A program made the position numbers and the translations under genes. Positions 21,049-31,205 of a DNA stretch of 64,000 nt are shown one piece after another. The stretch is taken from the NCBI GenBank assembly GCA_947650285.1, contig CANTFL010000228.1, positions 1-64,000 of the forward strand. Direction: 5' to 3'. Source of the DNA: Hyaloperonospora brassicae. Lineage: Eukaryota; Oomycota; Peronosporomycetes; Peronosporales; Peronosporaceae. Numbering within the stretch: position 1 is the stretch's first letter; every line of letters begins with the position of its first letter. A model generated the notes under the pieces. That model saw only the letters and a program-made list of their open reading frames with translations, did not search any database and had not been told where the DNA came from.

Positions 21049-23547
21049 ATGAGCAGCGAGACCGGCCGCGTCGTGATGATCGTGCGCGCCGCGTCGCCCC
21101 GTCCCGACGCCGCGGCTGCTGCACCCGCCGAGCGCCCGCTCTCGCTCAACATTGGCGCAATGGAGGCCGACTGGCGGCAGCAGCAGTTCCAGCGCCAGCG
21201 CATGCAGCTCCTGAGCATGGCGATATTCCTCTGCTTCCTCGTGCTGTTTTTCGACAATCGCGCAGGGGACCTCCGGGCGAGCAGCCAAAGTAGCAGCAGT
21301 CGAAGTAGCAGCACGAGCTCGACGACCGCTGGGCCGTCTGCCAGCGGCGGCAGTGGCGCGTCGGGCCCGACGACCGCGGCGCGGAACCGCTACGCGCTGC
21401 CCCTCAGCGCCTTCAACGACACGGACCGCGTGCAGAAGATCGAGCAGTTGGAGCACCTGCTGCAGCTGCAAGACGGGTATAGGGCCAAGGAGCCGCCGCT
21501 GAACGTGACGGGCATTTACTCGGGCACGTGGGACGCGCTGCGGCCGGAAGACTATGACGCGACCAAGTACCAGTTCCAGGACATTGTCCCGTACTTGAAA
21601 GTGGACCGAGCGATCCAAGTGCAGCAGTACACGCAGCCTGTGGAGACGGGGCACACGTGGCTTTTTCTCAAGATGAAGGTGCCGGTTTCGAAAGAATTGA
21701 TGGACGAAGTGGCGTACGTGACGGGACAGCTGGTGATCTATGAAGAACAGGCGTCGCTTGCCGCGACGATTTTGCCCGTGCAGGGCGTGTTTCTCCGGAA
21801 ACTGGGCACGTTGACGCTGTTTGGCAATAGTCCGGACTCGAGTGTGCAGATTTTGTATCGGAGAGAGCATGGACGGCAGACAAACGGGACGCAAAGGGGG
21901 GCGATGAATGTGCTCTCTGCTTTGTTTGATGGTGTCGGGGAAGAGACTGGTGGCAAAGAGGAAGCAGATGGGAAGGTCGATTCGGAAAGTGTGCCAGGAC
22001 AAGCTAGAGCTGAGCTCATGGACCTTGGGGTGCTGGATGGCGTGCCGACTATCGAGAACCGAGACGAGTATGCAGCAGTCGATATCTCGCCGCCACGGCA
22101 TTCGTTCGTGTCGCGCTTTCGAAGCAGTGACTCGTTTAGTGACCAGTGCGTGAGCATCGTCGAGATGACATTGGTGAATGACACGAGTAAACCTGCGAGA
22201 AAAGACGGAGAGATTGATGAGAAGGATGACGCAGCGACCGCGCTCCAAAAGTCGATGCGCCATATGAAGCTAGAAGGGACGCTGGCTAGTGCGAATTGCG
22301 GACTGTATATGAAACTGGACACGACGTTCCAGGAGGAGAACCTGAACGTGTTCTTTGCTAAGGCTTCTCGTTACGCATTGATCATGACGTTCATAGCAAT
22401 GGCGGAAATCTACTTTCTGCTGCGGCAATTGCAAATTTCCAGTACACAAGCTACAGCGGCAAAGGTGTCGCTATTGACTATCGGACAGCAGGCTATTGTG
22501 GACTCGTACTTGTGTCTTGGCCACTTGACTGTGGGCATCGTGGCCCAGAATGTGTTTGCCGCCTTTGCTTCTGTCGCGTTTGTGAAGCTCATCATTTTCT
22601 CGGTGTTTGAGATGCGATATCTGCTCATCATTTGGAAGGCGCGGAGACCACAGGGGTTTTCGGAAGGCTGGCTCACACTTCGTCGTGAGCTCACGACACT
22701 GTACTCGCGCTTTTACCTATCTCTGCTGGTTGGGCTCTGCATATTCTACAACTGCTCGGTGAGATCAGTACTGAGCAAATTGCGTGCGGTTGTAGTGTGA
22801 CTCACATGATTTGTTCGTTATTGCAGAATCACTTGCCCGAGCTAGTGTTTATCTGCTACTCATTTTGGGTCCCTCAAATCGTTCACAATGTCCATAAGTA
22901 TGTGCTTCGATGTGATGCTTGTTCTGTGCGACTATCTGGTCTTGACGATCGTACTCAATGCTGTGCAATTAATTACAGGGAGGTGCGAAACGCGTTTGAT
23001 CTGGGATACCTGTACGGCATCAGCGCGCTGCGCTTATTTTTGCCGCTCTACTTCTACGGCTGTCCGGATAACTTTCTCACAGCCTTTCCGATGGTAAGCA
23101 CATATCGTGTTGCAAACACTCGTAGCAACCGAAAAGGATGACATGGGGATGACTGATATTGTTACGCGGGACTATGTGTTAATGGGTGTGTTGAAGTACG
23201 AGCGCAAGATGAACTCGCACTTTTGTTACGTACTAGCAGGGTGGGTGGGTCTGCAAGTGGGCATTCTGACGCTGCAGCAGAGATACGGTCCACGATTTTT
23301 TGTTCCTGCACGGTTTCTGCCTGTCAAGTATAATTACGAACGGCGCATTGATCTGCAGCAGTTGACACTGCTCAAGGGCGGTGACGATTCCATCGACTGC
23401 GTGATATGTATGGTAGAGCTTGAGATTGAAGCGCGTGACTACATGATTGCACCGTGCGACCATATTTTCCATTGCGAGTGCCTCCGGGGATGGATGCAAG
23501 TCAAGATGGAGTGTCCAACTTGTCGGCATGTCCTGCCTGAGCCTTAA
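21049..23547 (+). CDS. Tul1/Dsc1/FLY1-like transmembrane RING-H2 E3 ubiquitin ligase
   Basis: Proposed exons are 21049-22758, 22827-22897, 22979-23093 and 23137-23547 (768 residues). The N-terminus has a membrane segment near residues 53-70. A long lumenal region follows (ending near CGLYMKLDTTF), then several membrane helices (for example FFAKASRYALIMTFIAMAEI and the segment LVFICYSFWVPQIV across exon 2). The C-terminus is a RING-H2 finger: CVICMVE...CDHIFHCECLRGW...CPTC. This order is that of yeast Tul1 / fission-yeast Dsc1 / plant FLY1, Golgi or endosomal E3 ligases for membrane-protein quality control. The first two introns are solid. The third (43 nt, acceptor AAAAG) is less certain; a longer intron ending near 23207 would remove about 24 residues absent from relatives. 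Confidence 0.85.
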
Positions 23548-25965
23548 GTTGTGGTGAGCGCTTTGCGGTGATTGTTTATTCGGAAAGTCAATGGCGAGGG
23601 CCTCCATCATTGGCGAGATTAACGATGGAGCACCAAAGCCACAGACTTGTTGGTAGTCAGAGTCTTGCGTGTCTCGCAGCAAAGGATCGGGCGAAAGAGT
23701 GTAGAAGCGCGGATTGCAGGAAGCGTGGCTCACCTGCGTCAGCATTACGTTGCTTTCATGCTGCGATCGTCGACGGCTACTACCCGAAAGCTATTGTTTC
23801 ATCTCCGGTGATTGTATGGACAGCTTAGGTCATTTCGTTTGGTAAGAAGTCAATACGTTTGCCGGAAAGATATCCATGTACACGCCAGCTCCGGTTCGGC
23901 TGCAACCTTGATGGACTATGCGCGCGGTCGACCTGAGAGAGCGTTTCTTGGAACATGGTCCCCACGATGAGTGTTATGTGCAGGTTTACGCATTCTCCGC
24001 TCATGGAGTTGTGATCACGCGGTAGCTTCTACAAATAAGCACACCACTTGGATCTGACGTACGAGACACATTTGCAACGCATTGTTACAGAGACGTCACC
24101 AACGGTCTAGTTGGCAGCACCTCACAATCAAGCATGTACGTACGACTCTGGAAGGTCTCGTCTTCCGTTGAAGGAAAGGTGGAGCAGCAAGTAGTCCGTG
24201 TGTACTAAATTATTAGGCGATTGTGGTGACTAGACTTTGTAGTGAAGGATCAAGAAGTCATGGCACGTGCTTCCTGTTCCGATTACTTGATCGAAACGAA
24301 CCAAAGTCGGTCGAAAGGATGCACAGATGAGCCCGACACAAACCCCACAGACAAGTGCATCGCTCGCAACAAAGTTGTACCTGCCACCATCCGAGCCACC
24401 GTCTCGACCGACAGACAGAGCATAAGAGTTTCGAGTGGCTAACTTGACATTGAAAATGCAGCGAAATGCAGAGCCTCTTCAGGAACGGCGAGACTGATCT
24501 AGAGACAGAGTGGCTTTGCTCCGAGCATCTGCGGCAAACGCTATTGCGCTGGAATAAAAAAAAGCACAAGTGACGGGTCAGTACTGTACAAGCAGCTAAG
24601 CAGACTCATTGAGTTGATTGTAAAGCAAAAATATCTGCCGATCTTTCATTTCGAGTGAGCTAAACGTCGCCATGACACTAAGAATGTAGCAGACCACGCC
24701 AGACGTTTTGCATTTTACGCAACGTAAACGTCAAGTAGGCGAAAACAACCGAACTGGAACTCATGACGGTGTGTGTCGTGTCACGGCATCACTACTTTGT
24801 GCTCAGAAGGAGCGGAACAACAGGCACGTGTCGTCTTCGCCTATGCAATGAAAGCTTGTGATGTTGCTGTAAGCGTGGCCGAACTACAGACGCAAGAACT
24901 TCTTTAATCACAAGTTAGCAGCATGCAGAGTTCGTAATGCATGTAATTGGAATATAAATGACACACGGGTGACCGACTGTGGTCGTCCATGCATCGACGG
25001 ATGTACCACGAAGGCGATGTGCGCGCCCATTGCCGAAAGCATCCGATCATTTGTTTATTCTGTCAGACACACGGCAAGAGTATGTGTGGTGCCATCAACG
25101 AGCGTGGCAATACTGGTGAATGTAGACAGTACTACCAAGTTGCATCTGGGCAAAAGAATGTAAAAGTACAGGTGAAACGTATGCAATGTAAATCTCGTCT
25201 GTCGACACTAGACAAACATGCATTCCATCTGCACTGCAACTTGACCAGGTCAAATTGCGCATGGCGTACATCCCGTCTGCCCATCATCAAATACTGGTCC
25301 CATGTGGCGTCTGTATCTCCACGTCCCATCGGTCAAGACGTCTTGATGATCATCTGACATGGCGATCGTATCCCTCGCCCCAACTGTCAAGTTGTCACTT
25401 ATCCGTCAATCATGTGAGGTCTGTACTTACCCGTAACAGGTCTCGCACTTGAACCTCAACACCTTCATGACCTGTCAGAAACATTATCTTCAAACCGCGA
25501 TACGACATGGAACAATGTCAATGGCCTGGAGTGGTCAATAGCCATACAAAGCAATTGATTCGACAAGCAGCATTTGCGTCAGCTATCATTGCGTGCGGTC
25601 CGTAGGAAGTTTTGCGGGAAAAAGCAGATTCGATGTCGGTTGGTGCTTAGGTCCATGGTGGCTTCTTCTTTAGCCAGCAGTCACTTTTTGTATCTTGACC
25701 ATGTCCATCCATGCTGGCTCTCATTTAGCCAGCAGTTCCATCCTCTTTTTTTGTATCATGATTATGGGGCGACAGCACAAAAGCCCAAATTTTGCGCTTC
25801 GTGTTCCGCTTCTCGCTCGTCGTAAATTACGAAACAATAGCCCAAAACTCGAATCGATTCAGACTTATGTCTCTCTCTCTCTTCTCTCTCTCTCTCTCTC
25901 TCCACGAGGACGTCACTCTTTTGAAACGTACACACACCTCTCGTTACTCATTTGTGCATTCCTAA
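23548..25965. other. Intergenic, nothing recognised
   Basis: About 2.4 kb without a supported gene. A CT-rich microsatellite at about 25868-25903 lies just before the F-box-like gene, probably in its promoter or leader. Short open frames (24242-24442, 24989-25357) lack domains. Confidence 0.5.
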
Positions 25966-27591
25966 ATGGAAAGGCCCCACGACCCCAACGCCTTGCTGGC
26001 TCCTTTACCCTTTGTCCTCGGCCTCTGCTCGCTCTCGGACCTGCAGCAGCTGTCGCTCGTCTCACCCAGCGTATCGGCAGTGTGTGAACTCGAGTGGCGT
26101 CTGCGCACAATCGCGCGCTTTGGGGCGCTGCGCTTCGCCACGAGCCAATGGCGTCGCTGCTTTCTGCTGCGCTCGCGCTTCCAGTGCAGCGCCGTGGACC
26201 GCGTGACGGCGCGGGTGTACCTTATGAACGATCGGGGGGAAACGAGGTTTTTCACCACGGCGCGGGGCACCCCTCTACTGTGTTCACGCGAGCGCGCCGT
26301 GGTGTACAACCGGTGCAAGCGGATGTTTGACCTCTCCTTAAGAATAAATCGCTCCCTCCAGGACATCGCCACGCTCGTTCGCCTCGTCTCGGTCGACGAA
26401 GCACGTGGTCTATTGAACGAACACATTGGTCTCTTGGCCGCTGTAGCAGCGCTCAAGAGCTCACTGCAGTTCGAGAGCGACCTCTTTCAAGTGGTCCCAG
26501 CGCCCGTTCTGCTCGACACGAACGCACTCTTGAGACTGCGCCACCGGTTTGAAGCCGCCGAAGACGTTGCGTTCCTCCGGTCGTCAGTGCTTTTGATGCA
26601 AATTTGGGCCTCGATCGACGGACTCATTTATCGCCCGTTGGCGCCTCCGGCTGCCATTCAGTCGACGACGTTCAAGCAGAGGCAGCAGCCGAGCGGCGCA
26701 GACGGGGCGCACGTGGCAGAGTACGCGTCGATGAAGCTGCACGAGCTGTCGGGGCTGACCGTGCGCGTGGACGACGATACACTGCGGTACCGCCTGCAGG
26801 AGGACGCGCTGTGCGTCAATGCGCTCGTGAGCAACACGTACTTGCTCTACCTGTTCAATCCGCTGCAGTACCGTCCGCTCGAGTGGACGTTCGACGCACT
26901 GCTTCAAGTTGGCGACGCAACATATGCGCTGCCCGTGCAGCGCGAAGGTGTGGTGCTGAACGCGACGTCGTACGCACTGAGGATCTTTCTGTCGTACGGG
27001 AAGCTGCCCGACAAGTCGACAGCACTGTTGCCAACGGACGAAAGACCGATTGGCGACCACGAGCAAACGGATGGGGCAGCGGAAGGGACTGGTGCAGCGG
27101 CGGAAGACCCGATGCCTGGTGGTGCTAGGGAAGTGGAGAGCAGCAGGTCGCTGGGAATCCCGTATGACGGACAGCGCGAGGTTTTTGCGTTCCACTTGAC
27201 GGCCACGAACCGCATGTCGAAGAAAACGTGCGTCGTGGCGTCCAAAGCGACGAGTCTGTCGCTAGGACCACCATTACAGCCATCACTACCACGGAATGAA
27301 GAGCCGATCGGTGGTCAACGTCTTGGACATCAGAGTTTCGAGGTACCGTCAACAAAGTCTGACGGCTCGGTACAAGGTGACGAAACGGATGGCAGTGCGA
27401 GCTCTGCAACCTCAAGGGGCGATACATTGGCGCTCGAGCGACACGTGCACCTCCCGTTCGATGCCATGATCTGCTACTGTTTTGCTCCAAGTCGGTGTCT
27501 CCAGTACGTGGAGTTTGCAATCGGTTTCGAGTCGTTGATGCATCTGCTTGGTGTTGCCAATTTCCTTTCAGACGCTCTGGTTGCTTGTTAG
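25966..27591 (+). CDS. F-box-like protein of unknown function
   Basis: Intronless frame of 541 residues from ATG 25966. Residues about 8-45 (LLAPLPFVLGLCSLSDLQQLS...) resemble an F-box: a proline-containing helix and a 'SDLQQLSLVSPSV' segment typical of the Skp1-binding helix pair. The rest is not a recognised repeat domain. It is mixed alpha/beta with two low-complexity acidic Ser/Gly-rich linkers near residues 355-385 and 435-490. If the F-box assignment holds, the protein would be a substrate adaptor for an SCF ubiquitin ligase; this is inference from about 40 residues. It converges with the PhoD-like gene, with 134 bp between stops. Confidence 0.75.
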   Translation: MERPHDPNALLAPLPFVLGLCSLSDLQQLSLVSPSVSAVCELEWRLRTIARFGALRFATSQWRRCFLLRSRFQCSAVDRVTARVYLMNDRGETRFFTTARGTPLLCSRERAVVYNRCKRMFDLSLRINRSLQDIATLVRLVSVDEARGLLNEHIGLLAAVAALKSSLQFESDLFQVVPAPVLLDTNALLRLRHRFEAAEDVAFLRSSVLLMQIWASIDGLIYRPLAPPAAIQSTTFKQRQQPSGADGAHVAEYASMKLHELSGLTVRVDDDTLRYRLQEDALCVNALVSNTYLLYLFNPLQYRPLEWTFDALLQVGDATYALPVQREGVVLNATSYALRIFLSYGKLPDKSTALLPTDERPIGDHEQTDGAAEGTGAAAEDPMPGGAREVESSRSLGIPYDGQREVFAFHLTATNRMSKKTCVVASKATSLSLGPPLQPSLPRNEEPIGGQRLGHQSFEVPSTKSDGSVQGDETDGSASSATSRGDTLALERHVHLPFDAMICYCFAPSRCLQYVEFAIGFESLMHLLGVANFLSDALVAC

Positions 27592-27725
27592 CTGGAGAAA
27601 GAGCCGAGATGGACGCATGTGAGGCGACAAGGACCACCTGCTTGGCAGTATTTATACGATCATGAAAACAACAATGACAAGCGTGTACTTGCGGTGAAAT
27701 TGTACGCCCGCGGCCTCTTCCGAGT

Positions 27726-29431
27726 TTAGCTGTACTTTCGGGCGCGGAGAGCACGCTGGCGTCTGCTTCTCAACACGAAAAGGGCGATACCAATGGCTAT
27801 CACGACAGCCGCGATACCGCCATATCGCTTCGCTTTCTTCCACACGCGCATCAAAATGCGTACCGGGATGGGGGGTGGATAATACGGCGCCACAGGGGGA
27901 GTGCGCTCTGGATGGCAAGTGTCGTACTCGATCAGCATACCCCTGTCGATGTTCATACCTCGATAGTGAATGCACACGCGTCCGTGCTCGCCCCCTTCGT
28001 CCGTAATGTCCATGACAGCGTACTGGCCTGATCCAGCAAACGCACCATGGCTGTAGGGTCCGCCCTTGATCGATCCAGGACGTCCCAACGCAGCAGCATG
28101 GAGCACCGTCAAGTTTCCCGGACTATGGCGGCCATCGTCCACTGCCAACATGTGTGCATCTCCACTCACGATGACAATGGGTACCCACTTGTTGAGGCCG
28201 TGGGCCTTGATATAATTCACCAGCTCCTGTTGCTCGTGCACGAATTGCCCCCACTTGCGCTCGTCATCGAGCCACGGCATGGTGTTCACCCAGACAATCA
28301 GTCGAATGCTCGGGTCATTCGTCGCACGCACGAGCTCGGACTTGAACCACGCCTTCTGCTGTTTGCCCAGCACGGTCTTGGTCGGCGCAGCAGGAGCTGT
28401 ATTGGGCGTCCGCGCAGATCGCAGATCCGTGAGGAGATAGCGGACTCGACCGATCGTGAACGCCTGGTGCACGGTACTCGTTCGTGACCGGCCTCCGACC
28501 AGCGGGTAGTGCGGAACAGCTTCCCGATACGCTTGCACCGATGCGTTGCGACCCGGCGCAGTCGCGTCGCTATTGTCCGGACCAAAGTCGTGGTCGTCCC
28601 ACATGTAGGCGAACGGTACGTCCATGGCCAGCATTGCTTGGCCCGCAGGTGAGGCAAAGATCGAGTCATAGCCGTCTCGAAAGGCCGCGACGTCGTTCAC
28701 GATCAGGTTGTGGTAATGCAGATCGCCCGTGTGCACAAACAGCAGTGCGTCTTCGTGCCCAATGGCTTCAAACACCTGTCGACAACGATCGCAAGAGCAT
28801 TACAGAGCTCATGAGTGCACCAACACGCGGAGCGTACCCCCCCCCTCAATAAGAATGAACCGTAACCACCGCACGACCGACTTCCAACAAGCACCACATG
28901 TCAGCGTACCCGCGGATCGGATCGTTCGTCCGCACAGGAGGCAAAGGCCACGCGGTAGTCGTACGCAGTGCCTTCGGCTTTGGGTGTCCGGAAGCGTCCG
29001 CTCTTGACGACGGCCCCCGACTCGAGCAACGTCAGTTCGTAGCGGTACTCGCGATCACGATGTGGGAGTGCCGACAGGGTACACTGCACAACGCGCGAGG
29101 GCTCGTCCGCCGACGCACTGCGCTCTTCGCCTGCACCCGCTTCGCCTCCGTCCACTGTACTGCACGTGGCGATCGCCGAGTGGGGTTTCTCGCCGTCGCG
29201 CAGCGCGGGGAACGCGTAGAGCACAAAGTCGGCCGGGGCACAAGTGTACCCCTCGCGTACCCCACACTTGAACGTGATGGAGCGGGACGTCAACGCGCCG
29301 CTCCAAAGCCACAGCACATCGGTCGCGTGGCAAGCGCCGTCGGTCGTAGATGACGCAGCAGTTGGCGAGACGCGACAGGCGCTGGACAGCACACAGAGCG
29401 CTGCGAGAACGCGGCGCAGCTGCTGCTGCAT
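27726..29431 (-). CDS. PhoD-like alkaline phosphatase, secreted/membrane-anchored
   Basis: Two exons, 29431-28910 and 28775-27726, joined by a 134-nt GT-AG intron in phase 0 (523 residues). The N-terminus is a signal peptide (QLRRVLAALCVLSSACRVS). An N-terminal beta domain ends in FASCAD. Metallophosphatase motifs follow: HTGDLHYHN, YMWDDHDFGPDNSD, NTMPW and VIVSGDAHMLAVDD, the metal-binding set of the PhoD family. Near the C-terminus a hydrophobic helix (GGIAAVVIAIGIALFVL) is followed by a basic tail, giving a type I membrane protein with an outward-facing phosphatase. A role in phosphate release from phosphoesters or phospholipids is inferred from family knowledge. Confidence 0.9.
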
Positions 29432-29736
29432 GTTCGCTATGGATCTCTCTGGTCAAAAGGGTGCGACGACAGAGCCCTCAAGTTGCAACGTAACGTGCTC
29501 GCGGGGTATGTTATTCTTATGTGGAAGCTCGCAGTGTCAGCGGTTTGCTTTGTATAAAAAGCAATCGTGGCCCAAGAGCGATCACGTAGCAGCTACGCGT
29601 TTTTCTGTTGCCTCGATCGCAGTTGCAGGATCCATCGAAAAAAGCAGCACACACACGTGCAGCATACGCCTGCCTACCGACGGACCAGCAGTGCATCAAA
29701 CGCACGTCGGTTCTGGTGAAAAAAAGCAAAACTTGG
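29432..29736. other. Short intergenic region
   Basis: About 305 bp between the start of the PhoD-like gene and the end of the next minus-strand gene. It presumably holds the promoter of the former and the 3' end of the latter; no distinct motif seen. Confidence 0.45.
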
Positions 29737-31030
29737 CTACGGACCTAAGCGACAAAAAAGCGACCAAAAACCGGTAGCTGAGACATGGCTACATTGTGTG
29801 TGTACCCATGACGTGACGTTCATACGTGCTACGATACACTTACGCACCGTCTCAAGCTCAGGCTCCGCAATGCATTGATCGAGTTGGACGTGGAACTGGA
29901 ACACGTGCTCAAGCGCTTCGGTCATGACGGTCAGACGCCGTCGAAGCTGTTGGAACTGCATCAAAGCAAAAACGAGTGTGAAACAACAACCGCCGGACCG
30001 ATAGCGCAAGTGCGAGCGACAGTCTCCACAACTCACCGCTTGGCGCTCGACTGCAATGTCGTGTGCAGTCGCAGTGCGCTTCGTGGAAGCGTAGGGCCCA
30101 CGTTTCAGATTGTCTACGCGCGAGATCTGAAGCTGAACACGTACTCGTCAGCTGGATGGACAATGCTGTGTCAACTTGTACGAAAAAGACCCACCTGCCG
30201 TTCGGCCATGTCAACCTCTTGCCGAAGCTGCTCACGCTCGTCCAGCTTGGCCTGTACACACTGCAATGTCAGTGTGTTGCGCAAGCGCGATACGAATCCA
30301 TGAACGATGCACTGACCGCAAAGAGCTCGAGCTCTGCGAGCTTTCGACGGGTTTGCTTGGCCACCTTGTGCTCCAGGACGTTCTACACAGCAAGGAAAGG
30401 TAAGAAGAGGCTACAGGTGCTGCTGAAAGCCATCAACACGCGTACCTTCAGTTTTTCGATTGCTGCACAGCTCACGGATAGACTTGACGAGAGTTCCGGA
30501 AAAGGAGACGCCGGTGACTTGATCAGGTCCATGAACACTTCTTGCAAGCATGTCGTGCTCGAGTGCAGCTGGTCAAGTCCACAGAGAAGTTGATCGCGGT
30601 GCTCTGCGACGCTATGCAGGTGCTCTTGCAGCCTACTGAATCCTGCCTTCAGCCGCTCGTAGCGCGCCTCACCTACTTCAGCCGTGGTGAGCGTCGCGAC
30701 TGCTCCACTCCCGCCAACTTTGCCACGAACGTTTCGATGCAGCTTGCGCACAGCATCGAGGACGGATCGTGGAAGGGTTGCTGCACTGCGAGTCTTCGTT
30801 TTCCTACTGGCCATCACAGCACAACCTCCATCGTCAAGACTTGCGTCGTGTTTGTCCTCGATATGTCGGGCAGCCATGACATTGTCAACGTGGAGGTGTG
30901 CGAGGCTCAGCAACTGCTCGATTCCAGCTTGCGACGCCATCGGTTGGATATTTGCTGCAGACAGGGACGTCACTGCTTGACTGTCGAGCGACGTAACAGC
31001 TTCATACTGCCTACGTCCTGGGGACGCCAT
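29737..31030 (-). CDS. Coiled-coil protein of unknown function (six exons)
   Basis: Proposed exons are 31030-30446, 30382-30317, 30260-30195, 30132-30037, 29955-29844 and 29777-29737, giving 321 residues. Introns of 56-81 nt with GT-AG ends keep one frame throughout. The last junction is the weakest, since unspliced reading reaches the same stop. The N-terminal third is Ser/Ala-rich. From about residue 130 the protein is mostly helical with long heptad-like stretches (YERLKAGFSRLQEHLHSVAEH, then LEHKVAKQTRRKLAELELF, LDEREQLRQEV, LRRRLTVMTEALEHVF). This suggests a structural coiled-coil subunit, for instance of a kinetochore, tethering or BLOC-type complex; I cannot choose. It starts 175 bp after the stop of the upstream kinase gene. 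Confidence 0.65.
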
Positions 31031-31205
31031 GACTGAAAGTGACGACGGCATACGATTGCTTCTCATCTCTACCGGTTTGGAACTGCGGGATGTCAACAAC
31101 GACAAGCGTCCAAGCGAGAATAAGAAGACAGAGCTCATTAGCGGTTGGCTTGGCAACGACAGCACTCGTACCTGGCGTTTGGCATGGCCCACCCGACAAG
31201 ACGGC

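Noticed and set aside
24242..25452. Several 60-120 codon frames, considered as secreted effectors
   Set aside because: No signal peptide followed by RxLR-EER, no LFLAK motif and no domain. I found no convincing RxLR or Crinkler gene anywhere in the window.
30542..31036. Plus-strand frame of 164 codons opposite the coiled-coil gene
   Set aside because: The minus-strand exons have consistent splice sites and phase; the plus frame has no domain.
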